Positions 46,801-58,770 of a DNA stretch of 64,000 bases are shown here, one piece after another. The notes below the pieces were generated by a model. It saw nothing but the letters and a program-made list of their open reading frames with translations, made no database searches and was not told the DNA's origin. The translations under genes were made by a program, and so were the position numbers. The DNA is from Monarcha castaneiventris obscurior. Lineage: Eukaryota > Chordata > Aves > Passeriformes > Monarchidae. Position 1 is the first letter of the stretch; every line of letters starts with the position of its first letter. The stretch lies in NCBI GenBank assembly GCA_026261815.1, contig JAMPIT010000230.1, positions 42,864,501 through 42,928,500 of the forward strand, in the 5' to 3' direction.

Positions 46801-49800
46801 AGGCTAAGAGGTTTTTAATGTTTTTCTTAAACACCCAGCTTAGTCATCTCTCTGAACATGGTACCATGTAGCTGCATTCTTCCAAGTGTAGCTGGCATTA
46901 GAGTTGTGGGTTTGGGGAGAGTTTTTCTCATCTGGTTTCCCTAGCAGTGTGTCCTGCACCTCATCCAATGAGCAAAGAACACCACAGTTGTCCTCCTCTC
47001 TTTCCAGAATCCTCATGTTGCTGTAAAAACCTACAGCAATAGGATACCTTCACCCCATAACTGCAGAAGGAGCTTTCTGCCAGGACATGAGGGCTGTAAC
47101 ACTCTTCCTTGCAGCAGACAGTGGGGATCATAGGGGCTTTTGCCTCAGATGAGTCGAGACTCCTCAGAAGACAAGACAGACTGGGAACACAAGGGAAGAG
47201 ATCAGGAGAGCTGGTGGCACCAAGTTGATTTTCACGTGAGCGTTTCTTGGCTTTTCATTATTTCCATTTCATGAATAAGCACCCTTCCAAAATAGCAGAG
47301 TTTTCTTGCCCAGCACATATGTTCAGTTTGCTGCCTCCTGAGCTGCAGGTTGCTTGGGCATGGAGTCTGCCAGCAATGCTGCCTGGGCCAGCTTGCCAGA
47401 GCAGTAGAGCGAAGTGTGACCTGTGGTATGGGAACGGCAGGGGGGGAGCTCTGGGGACACGTGTAATCACCCAATGTGGAGCTTGGGCAGACAGTGGGGT
47501 TAACACCTCTGCTCCAGGGGGAAATGGGAAGAAATGCTGTTAATAACTTCAGCCGCTGCAGCCTCTGGGCCTGGCTCACCTGAGAGGCAGTGCCTTTAGC
47601 TGCCTGAGCAGAGCCACAGCGGATGCACACAGGCTTCTTAAAAGAGCACGTCTTTTGTACCAACTCCAAGAGAATAATGTCACCTACCCAGCCACCAGCC
47701 CTGCTTTCCACAGTGCCTGAGTTTTTCCTTAGAAGTTTCCTATTCAAGTGCTTAGCCTGACCAGGGCTGACCTTGCTTAGCTTATGAGATGTAACAAGAT
47801 CACTGCCTGAGGTGTGAAATGACACTGGAATGGAGGTCATGATCTTACGGAGAGCATCTCCTTCCTCTGCTGCGATGCCTCCTCCTGGCTCCCCAGCCCC
47901 AGCATCGGACTAATCAGGCAGAAACAAATGCACTGTGCTTCTAGCACACCACTGGCAGAATATAAAAATCTGTCCTTTTGGCTATTCAGTCATCTCAGTG
48001 GTATAGATTTTTTTTTTATGCATATGAATTCAAAGATCAAACAGTTCCTCTTTCATGATTTTTTTTTTTTTCACTACTTCAACAGAAACAAAAAGTGTTT
48101 TCTATAGGTCTGTCTCGGTAAGACACCAAAACAGATTAACAGACAGATGAGCAGACAGCAGCATTTAAGCAACGTGGACAGAACACCAAGTCAATCATTC
48201 TGAATGAATAATACATTTAAACAGTAATATGAATGGCAGAAAATACATCTGCATCTACAGTGAAACTACCTGGACCCATTTCAAGGTGGAATATTCTGCA
48301 GAAAGTACAGAAGGCACTTTTATTTTGGTATTTCAAATAAGAATGCATTTGTGTATGTGTCAATCTGTCACACACTAGTCAGGGCTGGTTCTGTGAATGG
48401 GCATTACTGTGTGTAGCTCTAGACTGAGCTGTGGAGAAATATACAGCTTTTTATTTACAGGTCATTAGAACAACACAGTATACAAACTATCTATACACAG
48501 CAAATACAAATATTTTCTGCAACATTCATGAATGACTTCTCATGTTAACTGCTCTGAGAAACTTTTTGTAGAGAGCCACGGGTTGTATAATGCTTTTATT
48601 GTGATGAAATAAAGAATGAGCTTGAGAAGTAAACTTAGCAGGATAAAGTTTGAGATAAATCATGCTCACATAAAAAAAGCATTGAAATTCAAGTACAGGT
48701 TTCAGTGGCAGGCCTAATGGACAAAAGAAAGGCGGAGAAGTGCCCTTCTGCTAAGTTAAACCAGGCTTGGATCCATGGGGACATTTCTATGGTCTTGTTT
48801 ATTTTTATCATTAAAACTAAGATGACTTCTGAAAGGAAAGGAAAAACAAAAAGCCCCAAGGGCTGTTAACCTTTCTTCAGGAGCAAAAGGGAAGGTCATC
48901 AAAAGTTTTGTGACTCTTACGGGGAAATAAAGCAAAGGCGGTTGGTGGAGGCTGGTCTGTGCTAAATAAAATGGGTGAAAGCTCTTGCAGTGCTGCAGCC
49001 AGCAGGTTCTCACTGGAGGTGGAGGGGGCCCCTGAGATGGCAGGAGACAGCAATGGGGGATTCAGGGAGGTAGCACTTTCTCCTTACTGTGGAGGAATGG
49101 TTATTAAATTAAGGCCAATCTGGTCAATATTGACAAATCTGCCTATAAAACTCCTCTTTGAGGAGTTCAGCTAAAGGCAGCAAAGCCAGCAGGCAGACAA
49201 GAGGCTTCAGTGAAGGGAACCGGCTTCTGCCCTGCTGTGGGTGGTAAAATCCCTCTCTGTGATGGGGTGATTTGTAGGAAACCCTAAAGAAGTACTTCAG
49301 TGTTTTCCCTCATCTGCTGAGTCACAGTAACCTATGCTAAAGCAGAGCACAAGGCTGTTGAATAGGGCAAAGATTTGTTTGCCCATATCTGCCAAATGGT
49401 GATTAACTTAGGAAGGAAGTCACAGAGCAAACAAGAAGGAAACAGCCACCATTCATCAGCTGGTGGGCTCTGGATACAAATCCTGCCTTCAGAGTTCCTA
49501 CAGCAGAAGGTCAAAAACGATGCACTGCCTGGACTGCAGCAGACATTTTGTGTTTGCCCATAAGTTCTGGACAGCAGTGGGATAGATGACTAGGCTATAC
49601 TCCTGACCCTTTCCATGAAACTGATTTAAATGGGTTTGAGGGGTTTAGAGTGGAAAAGAGAAACCTTTGCAAGGCTAAGGGGAAGGTTAATTTCCTCTCC
49701 TTAGCAGAATCCCAAAAAGCATAAAGGGTACCAAAGAAGGGATATGACCAGAGACATACAGAAATCCATTTCTCCTAGGATACTACACATTCCTGATTAT

Positions 49801-50212
49801 CTTCAGGACTAGAAGTAGTAGACAAGGAGTAGTCTCTCTAGAATTGAATTATCAATGTCAAAAATAGTGCTTCTTCTCCCATTCTCTACCTCTCTGATCC
49901 TTCTCTGCCTGTCAGAGGGAGAGCTGAGAATCCAAGCTAGTGTATTTTTAAAAACGCAACTCAGAAAAGAGGAAAAACACAACCTCTGCCAAGTGGCACA
50001 AGTTCATTCCTTTTCATTTTTATTTAAATTACAAAACTCATGCAGATTACTTGAGATCAATTTTGTTCACCTTTGCAAATGGCTAAGAATTTGCATTAAT
50101 GCTCAAAGAGCCTTCATAAATCTGACAAAGAAAGGAAAAAACAACTTTAATGAAGAATCAGCAGGATTTCTGCTTTCCAACTTCTCCATCCTTCTAAAAG
50201 TATGCTGTGTAT
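43812..50212. other. Unique noncoding sequence, about 6.4 kb
   Basis: No gene is supported. The 202-codon minus frame at 47232-47840 is discussed as a finding. T-runs occur at 48008-48018 and 48058-48071. No CR1 or SINE is recognised. Confidence 0.45.
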
Positions 50213-50228
50213 GAGAGAGAGAGAGAGC
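50213..50228. repeat. Short (GA)n
   Basis: Eight GA steps. Simple repeat only. Confidence 0.8.
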
Positions 50229-50803
50229 AACCAAAGAAGTATAAAGTATATAGTTCATACCTTCCCAGGAAAATTAATTCCCCAGATATTTGTGAGGTCT
50301 GTAGCATCCCTAGACTCTGAAATGAACAACAGGGAGACAAAGGCTTTTTTTTAAATCTCAGAGGGAGCACTTTCGTCAAGAGATCAAATGAGCACTAATC
50401 AGGAAAAATGTTTGGTTATTAAATGCATCATTGAGTCATTTAAATATCACTCATTGGGTCATAAATTCTTATTAAATGCAGATAATCCATCGTTGTCTTA
50501 TGCAGCTAGAAGGTAAAAGATTTGCCAGCAATCCACCCCTGTCCCTGAGTCCCTCCTTTCACACACTTAAAAACAGGTGATACTGCCGTCACCTTCTACT
50601 CTCAGTCACTGTGCTATGGCTCACACTGTTCTTTCTCTGGATTTCACACCCTGCTCACTTATTTCTGTTTAGGCTCCTCTTTGCATCGATCGTGCTCTCC
50701 TGTCACCCTTGCTCTCTCCCGCTCTTTACACAGATGGCTTTCCCAAGATGGGTGACAACAGCCTACCCACTACCACCCTTGCAAGCTGCTCTTTAATATT
50801 GCT

Positions 50804-51000
50804 TTTCATGGAATCATGGATTTATTTGGGATGGGAGGGACCTTAAAGACAGTTTCAAACCCCCCCCACCATGGACTGGGACACATTCCATCAGACCAGG
50901 TTTCTCAAAGCCCCACTCAGCCTAGCCTTGAAAACTTTATTTTATCTCTTTCCAGGAATAACAAGCTTCTTTGGGAAGGGAACCCCCAGATGCATTAAAT
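50804..51000 (-). mobile_element. CR1 LINE 3' end, reverse orientation
   Basis: Reading along the + strand gives the reverse complement of a CR1 3' end: 'catggaatcatggattt', 'gggatgggagggacctta', 'aaagacagtttcaaaccccc', 'ccatggactgggacacattcc', 'agaccaggtttctcaaagcc', 'cactcagcctagccttgaa' and 'ttccaggaataacaagcttc'. The order matches the common avian CR1 end in full, including the terminal gaatcatgg-type repeat. Similarity fades after about 51000. Copy is 5'-truncated and noncoding. Confidence 0.9.
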
Positions 51001-54000
51001 GCAACCAGACTTCCTCACTGTTGTTTCACCTGACCACATTGATCCATGTGCCCACCATACAGTTTGACATCTCCAGCCTCATGTATTGTGAGAAAAGATA
51101 GTAAAGTCATCTGTAAGGGAATCCTCCAGCCTTGTTTAGTGTATAATTGTACTCGTGCTTGTAAAAAGCTTGCTGCAGAGCAGCTGGTAAATCTAGCTGG
51201 TTTCCTGGAGTGCGTGGGAGGCCATGAGTAGGTGGTAACTAAAATTTGTAACAGAGTTTAGAGGCTTTAAAAAACATTATTACTATTATTTTGGACTCTA
51301 CAGCAAGATTACAAATCTTAACAGTTGCTAAGACGTGTGCAATTTACCTACAGATATATGCTTCTTACAAACAAGTGCTACATCAAGAATAAGAAATTAT
51401 TGATCATCCTTTTCAAGCTAAAATGGTTTTCTTTTCAGTCTCCAACAGGGCTTTGGCAAGATGATTTTAAAAATAGCTACAGTTTGGAACCCAGATTGCA
51501 TTTCTTGCCAGATTATAATGATCACTTCAGCCAGGGCTGGGTGAATTTCAAAATGCCTGGAGACTCAGTTCAGGACAGCGCCCTCCAGTCTGTGATATTT
51601 TTAGTGATGCGTAAACCCAAAAATTTGGGTGGTTATCCAGAGTTCATCTGTACTGCCCAAATGTCTACAGTCTGCAAAAATGGGCTGGAAAGTTTTCAAG
51701 GAAGATGGGTTTTGCACTATTTCCAGTACTGCCTATTTCTGCTCAAGTCAGGAATCCTAGGAGAAAATCCTCTTTCTTCATACTGGTTTGCTGTGAATCT
51801 CTTGCCAGTCATAGCTTCAAAGTGCAGAGTCTGGCAAAGGAGCTTGGAAAAGCATCTGGGGAAAAAATGTACCCTTCTGAAAGGCAAAATGATGGTACAG
51901 GGTTGGGTGGTGATCCAGATATATTCCTATGTTGAGATTCAGCCCTACTTCTACCAAGAACAGAGAGAACTTGCATGGCCAATCACAATGGATCTGTTTC
52001 ACTCCTTCCTATTAAAATATCCCTCAGTAACCTGCTACTGAGGTAGTTCCAATTTAGATAGGAGAAAATTCCCTGAGGATTATAGCTTCCTGGAAATTTG
52101 GGGTAGTTTGCTTGTCTTTCCTTCCATGCCAGATGCTGGCTGTGATGGAAAACTGTTTTGCAACAAATAAATGAGTATTTAATGTCTTTCAGGCAAAGAA
52201 ATGAAAGTACCCAAGGCAATTAAAAGACCCTGAGACAAATTCATCCCTAGTTTAAGCTTAAACAATTTCTGTGAGATTGCACCAGTGGGCAATCAGATTT
52301 AATCTAGATTTAATCTTTTGATTTGATGTGAGAGTCCTGAATTTGTGTTAGGTCTTAACAATTAATCAGCTCAGCTGGCTTTTGGGTTGAGACCGTAGAC
52401 AGAGAGGGAAGGTGACAAAGGTCGGTGGTTAATACAGAACAGACACTCTGGAAGAATTTATAAATAAATAATATTATCTTAGGCCTCATCAGGAAAGAAC
52501 CTGAAATGCTCTGGCTACGGGACAAATCCAGCATGACATATTTCAGGAGATTTTTAATGACAGATACACAGCAGTTTTAGACATAACTTGCTGCTGGTCT
52601 TTGGGACATGAGCCCCTGAATCTCAAGAAAGCAAGCCTCCATTCTTGTTTACTTCCAAATCCCATATGCTCTTTAAACCTTACATAAATACTGAAGCATC
52701 ATACTTTTCTTCCCAAACAAACTTTCCTTTCACAATGCTTATGCTCAGCCATTGCCTGGCTCTGTATCACAGCACCATTGACAGCGACAGGAAATTTCCT
52801 TGAGATAGCAATTCTCCCAGAGTTCAGGATCCACTTCTCAATTAGCCCTCTAATTGGCAGCAGCAGGGACTGATTTCTCATTGCAGCAGTAAGAAGCAAC
52901 TTGGTTCAAGTCATGCCTTTGCCTGCTCTTTGTTCCTGCAGGAGTTCACCAATAAAGATACAGGCAGGCCCTGGACCTCAGCACAGCAGGAATCTTTACG
53001 GCAGCACATATTTCTGGGCTTTATTCTGAAGGCATAAACTTAGATTATTTTGTGCCATGTTACTTCTTGCATTACTGCTCATTTTGGTGTGCACAAAGCC
53101 ACTTGGAATAAAAACAGAAGCGCAGCTGAACAGCCTCCATCCAACAAAATTCAAGTCAAACCCCTCGAGATCCAGTGAAGATGTGAGCACTTTGGTTTGG
53201 GATCTTTTTTTCCCTTCCTGTTTTGAACTCATTTGTTCTTCCATATTTGGACCAGTATTGGAAGCTAAAATATTTAAAAGCTGCAGATAATATTTTTATA
53301 GCATACGGTTTTGACCCCTCAAGGTGTCAAGAACTTTCAGTGAGATCTGGGGAACTGTGGGCTTTAGTGGAGGTGAGACTTCTGTCTTTCAGGTTTTCAA
53401 CTTTCATGGCTCATGTCCTTCAAGTTTGAGAATGTGAGAGTGAGTATATAATGACCCAAGTTGGAACCAAAAATAGTTGGGTAGCATCTCTGAGAGCTCT
53501 CCCCATCCCCAGCTCTGAGTGTAGCACATTTCTGTGATGTATGCTCAGGCTAGCTTATTTGAAATGCAGTTGCTGCCTGGAGCCAAAGTTTTCAGAGCTG
53601 ATCTCCTGCCTAACTAAAAATTCATATATAAGCAGCCAGATTGGAAGCAAAAACGTAGCCACTGAGCTGGAAAATTTGGGTTCCAAATGAGCGATTTGCC
53701 CTTAAGCTGAAGATCAGTGACAAATGAAAGGCACGCACCATCTATTTGTTTAGGCAAACAATGCCACTGGGATGGAGGCAATAACTTGCCCAGGGCAGAA
53801 CTACTAACATCAATTTGAAGGGTTGAGCAACCCAACCTTGGAGGTTTGCCCTTCACTTGGTACTGTCTCAGGCTGCAGTGCACCTAAGCACATGCTGAAC
53901 TGTGAGCAGATGCTGAAGCACTTTGCTGAATTCAGGTTGTCAGGAAAACTGAGCTTGTTAATGTTGAGATCACTTGAGTGCTTCTTTTTGTTGGAATCTT

Positions 54001-54634
54001 TCACACCTAATTTGTTATGACAAGGGAGATAAAGTATAGACTATTAAGTCTAATTAATGGCACATGAAGTAACATTGATAGGTGAGTGTGGAGAGAAGTG
54101 AAACTGTCGGAGCGGATGCTGCCGCCTCACTCATCCTCTTTTCAGAGTGCAACTGTCATGAGGGCCTGATTCTGTACTTCTTACAGGTTAAATATTTTGA
54201 GTTACCTTTTGACAGCAGATCTGCAGCGTACACACCATGTTGCTCATCTACAGCATCATTCCTCTTCCAAGCCACAGCCCCACTTCCTGCAGCAGGCAGT
54301 TAGGCAGAGATCCTTATAGTCTGAAGCATCAACAGACAGAGATGTCCATGCTCCTCTCCCCCTAGTCTGGAATAACCAGGAAAGTTTCCTACAGGAAAGG
54401 CAGTCTGACAGGTCAATGGTCTCCTATAGCCTCCTGCATTCATTCCTACTTCCTGTCCCTAGCCTGGCAGAAGATCTCTTTGTGAGGTGAAACTGCTGTC
54501 TGAGATTTCTCCATCAGGCTCTGAACATCCACATGAAGCAGATATCAACTATGTTGGACACAGACAAACACACAGAATATAACCAACACCACCAGAAGGA
54601 CAATTAAACACCTACATTAAAAAATTAACTCTCA
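51001..54634. other. Unique noncoding sequence with one long ORF
   Basis: The 238-codon + frame at 51325-52041 (TTG-initiated; first ATG at 51358 leaves 227 residues) lies here and is discussed as a finding. It has no domain I recognise. A 13-base word cggcagcacatat near 52999 matches the start of U6 RNA by chance only. Confidence 0.45.
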
Positions 54635-54800
54635 AAAAACCTGGTGAGGCAGAATTCACAACTTTGCAGTGGAGAAAGGCAGAAGCAGAAAGGTTAAGCA
54701 ATTTGCTCAAGGTTGCAGGAGAAGTAATTGTCAGTGCTGGGATTAAGATTTAGGAATTTATAACTCCTGGTCCTGTGCACAGGCCACTAGATCATCATCC
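54635..54800 (-). mobile_element. MIR-like ancient SINE, reverse orientation
   Basis: One of the clearest SINE relics. In order: 'ctggtgaggcagaattcac' (MIR reverse: ctgtgaggtaggta), 'gtggagaaaggcagaag' (gatgaggaaactgaggc), 'cagaaaggttaagcaattt' (cagagaggttaagtaactt), 'gctcaaggttgcaggag' (gcccaaggtcacacagc), 'gtcagtgctgggattaag' (gtggcagagccgggattcg) and 'aactcctggtcctgtgc' (ctccagagcccgtgc), ending 'ggccactagatcatc'. Both the core and the tRNA-like head are represented. Confidence 0.75.
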
Positions 54801-56396
54801 CTGGCACTCCAGAGAACCAGGCTGCTTATTCTTTCAGTAAAATGCTAAACCAAATGCTGTGACCTTTCCTGGAGTTATCAGATGAACTGCTTTCTTAACT
54901 CCAGGTTACAGAGAGCAGTGTGGGGTGGGAGGTGGGGATGTGATGGGGTGAGGAAGTGACAGACCAAAACCAGTATGTGCAATTTTTGTGTAAGGAGATT
55001 TTCCTCCACCCGTTTGAGGAGCCTTTGCTGCCTGTCTGACTGTAGCACAGGAGGGAGAATACAGCCCCCGATGGGAGTTTTGGGAGTATTTGCCACATTT
55101 TCATTGAAGGTACTGACAAACTGTTTCAGAGATTTCACTGGGGATGTGGGCAGCTTCGTATCATTCACAGGAAGTCAAGGCCTGACCTTGAACTTGAGTA
55201 CTTAGAGAATATATAAATAAGCTGTAATTCACTGAAACGTATGCATGGAAATCTTTGGGAAGAGCTGCTATGCAAAATTCAGTATTTCCAGCCCACTATT
55301 ACTAGTAGTAGTTCTATTCTGTGAACCTGTGGTACTCCAGCTTAAAAGAAACAAGCCCACCTACATTCCTTCTTGGAGTGTGCCACTCTCCAGTTACTTG
55401 ATCCTGTTTCTGTATCAGCCATTAGAAGGCAACACGTTCCAGGTGTGACCAAGCATGCAGGACCACGAGCAGGGTTCCCAGCTCTGTGGCCACCACAGGC
55501 AGTACTTGTGTGACTGTCTGGGAGAGGAGAGCCCTGTGGATGAGGGGCCACCATGCTCAGCATCCTCTGCCCAGCCTGAGCTCCTGTTCAGGTGACCTCC
55601 TGGAATAGGCAGCTTTCTCATACTCATCAGAGCAGGGTTGTGCTGCAAGAAGAAGATGCTGCCCCTGCATATGGGGTGTTTATGATCAGTAGTTCAGCAG
55701 GAACCCAAACTGCTGCACCACAGTGGCAATTGCCGCTGTGACTTTTCTTCCTGTGCCTCAACCCGACCTCTCTGGACCTCAGGATGCTTCTCTTCAGTCC
55801 TGTTCATTCACATTTCACACAGGCACTGCAGTTTCTGGGAGATGGGACTTCTGTTCTTGATAAACAGAGAAATGTGCCTCTTTGAGTAGCCAGCGCTGAG
55901 CAGGGGTTGAGCAGAAATTACTTCCCCCCTGTCCAAACACGTTTCCAGAGCTGCTGAGCAAGTTAGGGAAGAGCCATGGAGGATCTCAAATTGGAGCCTG
56001 TGCACTGTGCACTTGTTTTTACCTGCAAACCTTGGGAGTTTGCAGTGGTCTTCTTGCCTGAAGGAGGAAAGGCTGGCCTGGGAGCAGTGGCTGTCCTTTC
56101 AATAATCAGCCTTGTGCTGCCTCTGACATTTAGCAAGAAATGTAATGCAAAACATGAGTTGTACAGATCTGTAAAACAGGGGGCCTAAGGGGTCTCCTGC
56201 TGAAAGCAGAAGCCATAGTACATGTAGCCAATTCCCTTTCCAAAACTTTGTTGGATTGCTCTTGAGGGCTACCGGTCATGGGAAGGAAAGGATTGCATGA
56301 GAGTTTTTAAATGGAAACAATCCCTGACTTTGTGAAACACACAGTAATTTCAATCAGGATGACTTCACAAGACGGTACAATTGAGCAGTACACCTC

Positions 56397-56411
56397 TGTG
56401 TGTGTGTGTGT
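56397..56411. repeat. Short (TG)n
   Basis: About seven uninterrupted TG steps followed by tatg. Simple repeat. Confidence 0.8.
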
Positions 56412-58750
56412 ATGTCCTAATTTCTTTATAAATACATATGTGTATATAGCATGTAATTGCCTACATTGGAAAGTTCGGTTCTGACACATGATTGGTTTCC
56501 CCACACCTTACATGTCATCTGAGTGAGCAAGCCACTTGACAATCTTGTGCCTCAAAGCCAGGCAGTTAATTCAGAGTATGTTACAGATAAACACTTCCCT
56601 CTTTTCACTTGCCTGCTCTAAATACGAGCCCATGTGATTTGGTAATTTGCATAATATCTTCTGACAAGCTGACTCTGAAGTCTTCTTGGGTGATTTGCTT
56701 CTCTTTGCAAAACAAAATGGGAGATGGTAACATCCAAGGGAACTAGTGAATCTATTTCCCTTGGATTAAGCAACTTCACCTCTTGGAGCTCTAGTTATCC
56801 AGAGGTAGAAGGTTCAGAAACTGTGCAGCTTCCAATGGGAGATGGAGGTAGAAAACCTCTAAAGGGATCTGGAACTACATCTAGTGGGTCAGCTCTCCAG
56901 CTTCCTGGTACACCAACCACAAGGTGCTCTGAGATGCTCCACTTCTCCAGACAGTGACAAAATGGCCCCCGCGCCACCCGTGTGTGACAGCCAGGAAAAC
57001 GGCACAAGATGGGAGTTTAACTATGTGCTTTCTTTCCCTAAAATAACATTCAGTGGTGCTCTGCATCCTGTAGACCTGGGAAATAAGACAGATTAATCTT
57101 TGCTAGTATTATTAAATTTTTTTCCTATGGATTATCCTTTCACAGAGCCATAAGCCTTTGAAAATTTGGTCCCAATGTAACTTGCCTATGAAGTCAATTA
57201 GCTTCTAAAATGACAACTCATTAGAAAGAACCCAGAAGCTGATATAGAAATACCTTGTTTTATTAAGCCTGGCCAATTTTCTGTCAACAAAAATTATGCT
57301 TCTGAAGTGATGTGGAACAAGAATCAAACATGAAAGCATACAAGTATCCACTTTTGAGCCCTTGAACAGCTATAAGAATCCACTTCTTCTTGGTATTTCT
57401 GCTACACAGAATGAATTTTCATTACCTGAAGTATCTATTATCTAATGAATAAAAAAACCTGCATTATGCATTAAAGTGTAGTATGAACAAAAGCGCTGGA
57501 AAACTTATGTAACTTCATGGTGAATTTTTGTGGCAGAAATGGTACTTTTATTGACTTCTGCGGCATGGATGAAGTGCCACCAACCATACTACTGAGTTTG
57601 CAGTCAAACTTCAACTAGACTTCTAAACCACAGAAGAAAAGAATTCCATGAATAAGCATGTGCTGGTCAGGGAACACATAATTTTTTTCATCAGGATATC
57701 ATGCTCCAGATCCTCGGTTGTGTTTGAGGAATGCCATTCCCAAATCCTGGGTGGTTCATATGGAGTCCAAATTGGAGATATAGAGATCAAAAATGGCATA
57801 AACTGCCCAAAACAGCAAGTCCAGGTTTAAAGCTGCCAGGCCACCCCTGCTCTAGAAGGAAAGAATTGTGCTTTAATCCAGCTGTAAGCACAAAATTCAC
57901 ATAGCATATGCTCTGGGGAGCCTCCAAATTCTGGGACCTCCCTGATGGCTTTGGTCTTCCCTTTATAGCACTTCAGAGGAATTTTGTTAAAAATACATAC
58001 CTTCATCTCCCAAGGAAGGAGGTCATATTTTAAGCCTGGAAAGATCCATCTGTAGTTTGAGCCTTTGAAGATGGTGTCCCACATCCATGTTGTGTTCTGC
58101 TCCCTTGGTAGCTGGTCATGCCTTTCCTACTGCAGCAAACTGGATGGGGGGGAGTTTGCCAACACATCAGAATTTACCACAAGGTGTGCCACGCTCAATT
58201 CCAGCTTCTCCACTCCAGTTTTGCACACTGGGAGATGGAGCCAAGTACTCCCCAGCTGTGCCCTTTCATGGAAAGGCAGCCCTAATGGCAGGGTAGTCCT
58301 ATGACCTCCTAGGCTAAACACAGAGTTGGTTTAGTAGCATGAAGTGCTTTGGCCTCTTTGTCAGCTGTTAGAAATAAAAGCAGTTTGGGTGTTTGGGAAA
58401 TGGTGGCAATAGCTGAACTACACCTTGGGCTACACAAAGAACAAGCACAAAGGGCAAAAATGGCACAGCTCCAACAGAAAGAGGAGTGGCTGGGTCATGG
58501 CTGGGTCAAGTGTTTTAACCTCAGGTAGCAGATGAGCAGATGTGCATGGAGCAGTGCACTGAGCTCTGAAGAGGTGTGAGTAGCCACAAAGAAGAGCAAA
58601 ACGTTGTTTATAGAAACCAAACAGCTGAGGCTGAATCTTCCGTGATAACAAATCCATAAAGTTGTATTGGAGTGCTACTCATGAGGAACAGGAGTTTGGC
58701 AGAGTGCCTGTGACTGTGGAAATAATTGATATTTTCAGTTAGATGGCCAG

Positions 58751-58770
58751 AACAAAACAAAACAAAACAA
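58751..58770. repeat. (AAAAC)n, four units
   Basis: Four pentanucleotide units of the aacaa type. Short microsatellite. Confidence 0.85.

Noticed and set aside
52999..53011. 13-base match to the 5' part of U6 snRNA (cggcagcacatat)
   Set aside because: Sequence before and after does not follow U6, so it is a chance word and not a U6 pseudogene.
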